NCBI GenBank assembly: GCA_910587455.1
Contig: CAJULK010000016.1
Coordinates: 1 to 33,003, forward strand
Source of the DNA: an uncultured Christensenellaceae bacterium
Lineage (GTDB): Bacteria; Bacillota; Clostridia; Christensenellales; Pumilibacteraceae
DNA length: 33,003 nucleotides
Direction of reading: 5' to 3'
Positions 31,357 through 33,003 of this stretch are shown piece by piece (the first letter of the stretch is position 1; each line of letters opens with the position of its first letter). Under the pieces are notes generated by a model. The model was not told where the DNA came from, did not search any database, and worked only from the letters and a program-made list of their open reading frames with translations. The translations under genes and the position numbers were made by a program.

Positions 31357-31540
31357 TTTGTGTTCGCTTTGGTGCTTACCCGCCTTAATTAGCAAAAAAT
31401 GCCGACGAAGGAAAATTGTCAAGGGTTTGCCCCGAAGGGGTCGGCGGCTTTATGCCTCACGGGAGATAAATCGCCGCCCTTGACAATTTTTCAAGGCGGT
31501 GATACCCCGCCCATAGGCGGTAAGCACAAGCGAATACAAA
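31357..31540. repeat. Nested inverted repeats upstream of the recombinase
   Basis: This holds most of the 357-nt gap between the recombinase and the cargo promoter. The outer arms (31357-31385 and 31515-31540) are complementary with a few 1-nt gaps (TTTGTgTTCGCTT...GTGCTTACC). The inner arms (31412-31425 and 31477-31490) are a perfect 14 bp (AAAATTGTCAAGGG). Between them are smaller pairs (GGCGGC at 31443 and GCCGCC at 31473). I see no convincing coding frame. A transfer origin, a recombinase accessory site or a structured RNA are all possible. Confidence 0.75.
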
Positions 31541-31620
31541 ACTACAAAGCATTTATTGCAATAAAACTATCGTTAATTGCTTTTATATTTTATCACATTT
31601 ATTTTTTTACTGCAAGTCGC

Positions 31621-31660
31621 TTGACAAAAATAGTAAAAATATTTATAATAAGTATACTTA
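31621..31660 (+). promoter_or_regulatory. Promoter and palindromic operator of the cargo operon
   Basis: TTGACA (31621-31626), a 17-nt spacer and TATAAT (31644-31649), a perfect consensus. A 12-bp palindrome TAAGTATACTTA (31649-31660) covers the predicted start, where the MarR protein of the same operon could bind. Confidence 0.8.
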
Positions 31661-31677
31661 CAATATGGAGGTGTTTT

Positions 31678-32079
31678 ATGTTCAAATACGAAAACTCTGT
31701 AACGGGAAAAACAACCGTTCAAAAACTTTGGGATTTATATTCCAATGTCAACAAATGGCAATTATGGGACAAAGGCATTAAGTCGGTCGATTTGTTTGGT
31801 GATTTCGCTGTATCTTCTAATGGCGTTATGAATATGGCTGACGGCTCGGCTTTGCCCTTTTCGATTGTAGAGTGCGAAAAGGAAAAAAGTTTTACTACGC
31901 AATCAAAACTTGGGAGTATAATTGTAACATTCGGTCACGAGATTAAACTGTGTGGCGAATTGGTTACAGTTACGCATACTGTTACTATTGAGGGTGGTAA
32001 CGATATACAAATGGAGGGTATGGGTAAAGGTATTGTTGCAAATATACCTGAATGTATGCAACGGCTTATAACCCTATAA
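31678..32079 (+). CDS. SRPBCC (polyketide cyclase/START-like) small protein
   Basis: A 133-residue protein. The start VTGKTTVQKLWDLYSNVNKW matches the SRPBCC helix-grip fold (polyketide cyclase 2-like), whose long helix and curved sheet enclose a hydrophobic ligand. The conserved W of the first helix and the central FGHEIKL and VTHTVTIEG strands are visible. GGAGG lies 6 nt before the ATG at 31678; a frame extending upstream crosses the promoter and is discarded. It is the first gene of a four-gene operon with a MarR regulator 4 nt downstream, so it may bind the same small ligand the regulator senses. No enzyme activity can be assigned. Confidence 0.82.
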   Translation: MFKYENSVTGKTTVQKLWDLYSNVNKWQLWDKGIKSVDLFGDFAVSSNGVMNMADGSALPFSIVECEKEKSFTTQSKLGSIIVTFGHEIKLCGELVTVTHTVTIEGGNDIQMEGMGKGIVANIPECMQRLITL

Positions 32080-32083
32080 TTCT

Positions 32084-32539
32084 ATGCGGTTTTCGGAAAT
32101 TAAAAATCATAAAGAAAGTATGGGCTTGCTCTTTTGGCAAGTGTCTATGTTATGGCAAAGAAAAATAAAGAAGGTTTTGCAAGCGTATGATTTAACGCAT
32201 ACGCAATTTGTTATATTAGCGGTTATCGAGGAATTGACCGAACAAGATAAAACCGTTACGCAAAAGAACATATCGGACTTTTCAATGATAGACGTTATGA
32301 CTGTATCGTCTACGGTTAGACTACTCGCTAAAAAGGGTTTAATCTCTCGTTCGCAGCACGAAACCGACACGCGCGCTAATTCCATTATAAATACTGAAAT
32401 GGGTAAAAGTCTTTTGAGTAAAGCCGTAAAGGCGGTTGATAAAGTAGACAAAACTTTTTTCTTTGATAATGATGCAAATAAATCGTTACATTCTACATTA
32501 TCAGAATTGTTACTTAAAAATCAAGATACAATTCAATAA
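32084..32539 (+). CDS. MarR-family transcriptional regulator
   Basis: A 151-residue protein. Dimerisation helices at both ends flank a winged helix (about residues 40-105): LTHTQFVILAVIEEL, TQKNISDFSMIDVMTVSSTV, then RLLAKKGLISRSQHETDTRA with the characteristic DxR of the MarR wing. It lies 4 nt after the SRPBCC gene and has no ribosome binding site of its own, so it is translationally coupled. The palindrome over the operon's transcription start is the obvious candidate operator, giving autoregulation (inference). AT-rich codon use differs from the chromosome left of the tRNA. Confidence 0.93.
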   Translation: MRFSEIKNHKESMGLLFWQVSMLWQRKIKKVLQAYDLTHTQFVILAVIEELTEQDKTVTQKNISDFSMIDVMTVSSTVRLLAKKGLISRSQHETDTRANSIINTEMGKSLLSKAVKAVDKVDKTFFFDNDANKSLHSTLSELLLKNQDTIQ

Positions 32540-32542
32540 TAT

Positions 32543-32728
32543 ATGGACGAAATTAAAAAAGAAAAAGTACCGTACTTTTATGCTTGCTGTCCTAACTGCA
32601 AAAGTGTATTGATACAAGCAAAGAACGGTTTAGAGGGCTACACTAAATGCTCTAAATGTGACGAGTATATACATATCGTTATTCGGAATGATACCGTTAC
32701 AACAAAAATAAAGGTAACAAATCAATGA
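32543..32728 (+). CDS. Small zinc-ribbon protein (first of a tandem pair)
   Basis: A 61-residue protein with two CxxC knuckles, CPNC (about residue 16) and CSKC (about 36), around a short beta segment, the minimal zinc-ribbon fold. Its C-terminal IVIRNDTVTTKIKV aligns with that of the next protein, so the two arose by duplication. It starts 3 nt after the MarR stop. I cannot name a family; DNA, RNA or protein contacts are all possible. Confidence 0.75.
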   Translation: MDEIKKEKVPYFYACCPNCKSVLIQAKNGLEGYTKCSKCDEYIHIVIRNDTVTTKIKVTNQ

Positions 32729-32883
32729 CATATTGCGTTGTATGTCCCGAATGTGGGTATAAACTATTAAAAGCCGGCGACGGCTCTACAATAGAAATCT
32801 ATTGCCCGAAATGTAAGGGTAAAATGTTAATAGCCGTAAAAGACGGTAAAATTATCGTTCAAAAGGCAACCGATAATAAGTAA
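32725..32883 (+). CDS. Small zinc-ribbon protein (second of a tandem pair)
   Basis: A 52-residue protein whose ATG overlaps the TGA of the previous gene (ATGA). CPEC (residues 8-11) and CPKC (about 28-31) form a zinc ribbon, followed by MLIAVKDGKIIVQKAT, parallel to its neighbour. Shared operon, overlap and matching layout make it a genuine gene despite its size. Function unknown. Confidence 0.72.
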   Translation: MTYCVVCPECGYKLLKAGDGSTIEIYCPKCKGKMLIAVKDGKIIVQKATDNK

Positions 32884-32898
32884 TTATTAGTATTACTT

Positions 32899-32981
32899 TA
32901 TACGCCACTATGTCACACTGTAACACTTTCACCAAAAGAACGGCAATATGCGGGCGGCGAAGCCGCCCGCAGTGGCGTATA
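32899..32981. repeat. Inverted repeat with an inner GC-rich hairpin
   Basis: The outer arms TATACGCCACT (32899-32909) and AGTGGCGTATA (32971-32981) are perfect. The inner hairpin GCGGGCGGC-GAA-GCCGCCCGC (32950-32970) abuts the right arm. There is no T-run, so it is not a classical terminator. It lies 15 nt after the last zinc-ribbon gene. The remaining bases to 33003 show no gene. Confidence 0.7.
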
Positions 32982-33003
32982 GTATTACCACGCCACCCCG
33001 TAA

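Larger units (their letters stand above)
29802..33003. mobile_element. Integrated element at tRNA-Leu (left end and first cargo)
   Basis: It contains a large serine recombinase next to the tRNA, a 180-bp nested inverted repeat, and an AT-rich cargo operon unlike the GC-richer chromosome to the left. No conjugation, replication or phage structural gene is visible within 3.2 kb, so its class (integrative mobilizable element, transposon or prophage remnant) is open. Confidence 0.65.

Noticed and set aside
1..33003. A CRISPR array or rRNA gene
   Set aside because: I found no regularly spaced direct repeats of 23-40 bp and no conserved rRNA segments.

Overview
The window looks like a chromosome segment of an uncultured, probably gut-associated member of the Bacillota (Clostridia). 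The reasons are strong TTGACA-17-TATAAT promoters, GGAGG-type ribosome binding sites, tRNA genes with encoded CCA, lipoprotein signal peptides, and Clostridia-type families such as EFR1 ferredoxin and lipoproteins with repeated HPATC modules. The lineage is inference; no rRNA or marker gene is present.

Layout. (1) 1-6200, minus strand: two transport operons and a DtxR-type regulator, joined by six copies of one 18-bp operator (half-sites GTTAG/CTAAC, 4-nt spacer). They are a CydD-like ABC exporter (cut by the left edge) behind a small Cys-rich protein and a degenerate DtxR paralog, a ligand-complete DtxR/IdeR-type regulator, and a MacB/FtsX-type ABC exporter. This looks like a compact metal (probably iron) regulon. 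(2) 6200-8650, minus: a MATE transporter fused to a cytidylate-kinase-like domain, with a tiny Cys/His-rich protein, behind a structured leader. (3) 8690-9650: five tRNA genes (Thr, Phe, Asp, CAT and Lys) with promoters and terminators. (4) 9690-12430, plus: a PP-loop ATPase overlapping an EFR1 ferredoxin/flavodoxin protein, then a hypoxanthine-DNA glycosylase. (5) 12438-15935, minus: Mrp/Nbp35 ATPase, O-antigen-ligase-like membrane protein and a GDSAG esterase. The last two have promoters so close to the start codon that their mRNAs may be leaderless.

(6) 15957-28697, minus: an eight-gene glycan capture and import operon with a divergent AraC regulator (28838-29617, plus). It holds two CBM-type lipoproteins, a cytoplasmic TIM-barrel hydrolase, two permeases, a binding lipoprotein, a secreted ADP-ribosylglycohydrolase-fold lipoprotein and its own UgpC/MsmK-type ATPase. 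The likely scheme is surface binding, trimming outside, import of an oligosaccharide or glycoconjugate, and cleavage inside. The substrate cannot be read from the sequence.

(7) 29719-33003: a tRNA-Leu gene whose 3' end borders an integrated element. A large serine recombinase reads antisense through the tRNA. To its right are a nested inverted repeat and an AT-rich cargo operon (SRPBCC protein, MarR regulator and two small paralogous zinc ribbons) behind a promoter with a palindromic operator. The far end of the element lies outside the window.

The strongest leads are the six-box DtxR regulon with its metal-blind paralog, the MATE/kinase fusion with its attenuator-like leader, the PP-loop/EFR1 pair, the secreted ADP-ribosylglycohydrolase in a sugar operon, and the recombinase whose C-terminus is supplied by its tRNA target.
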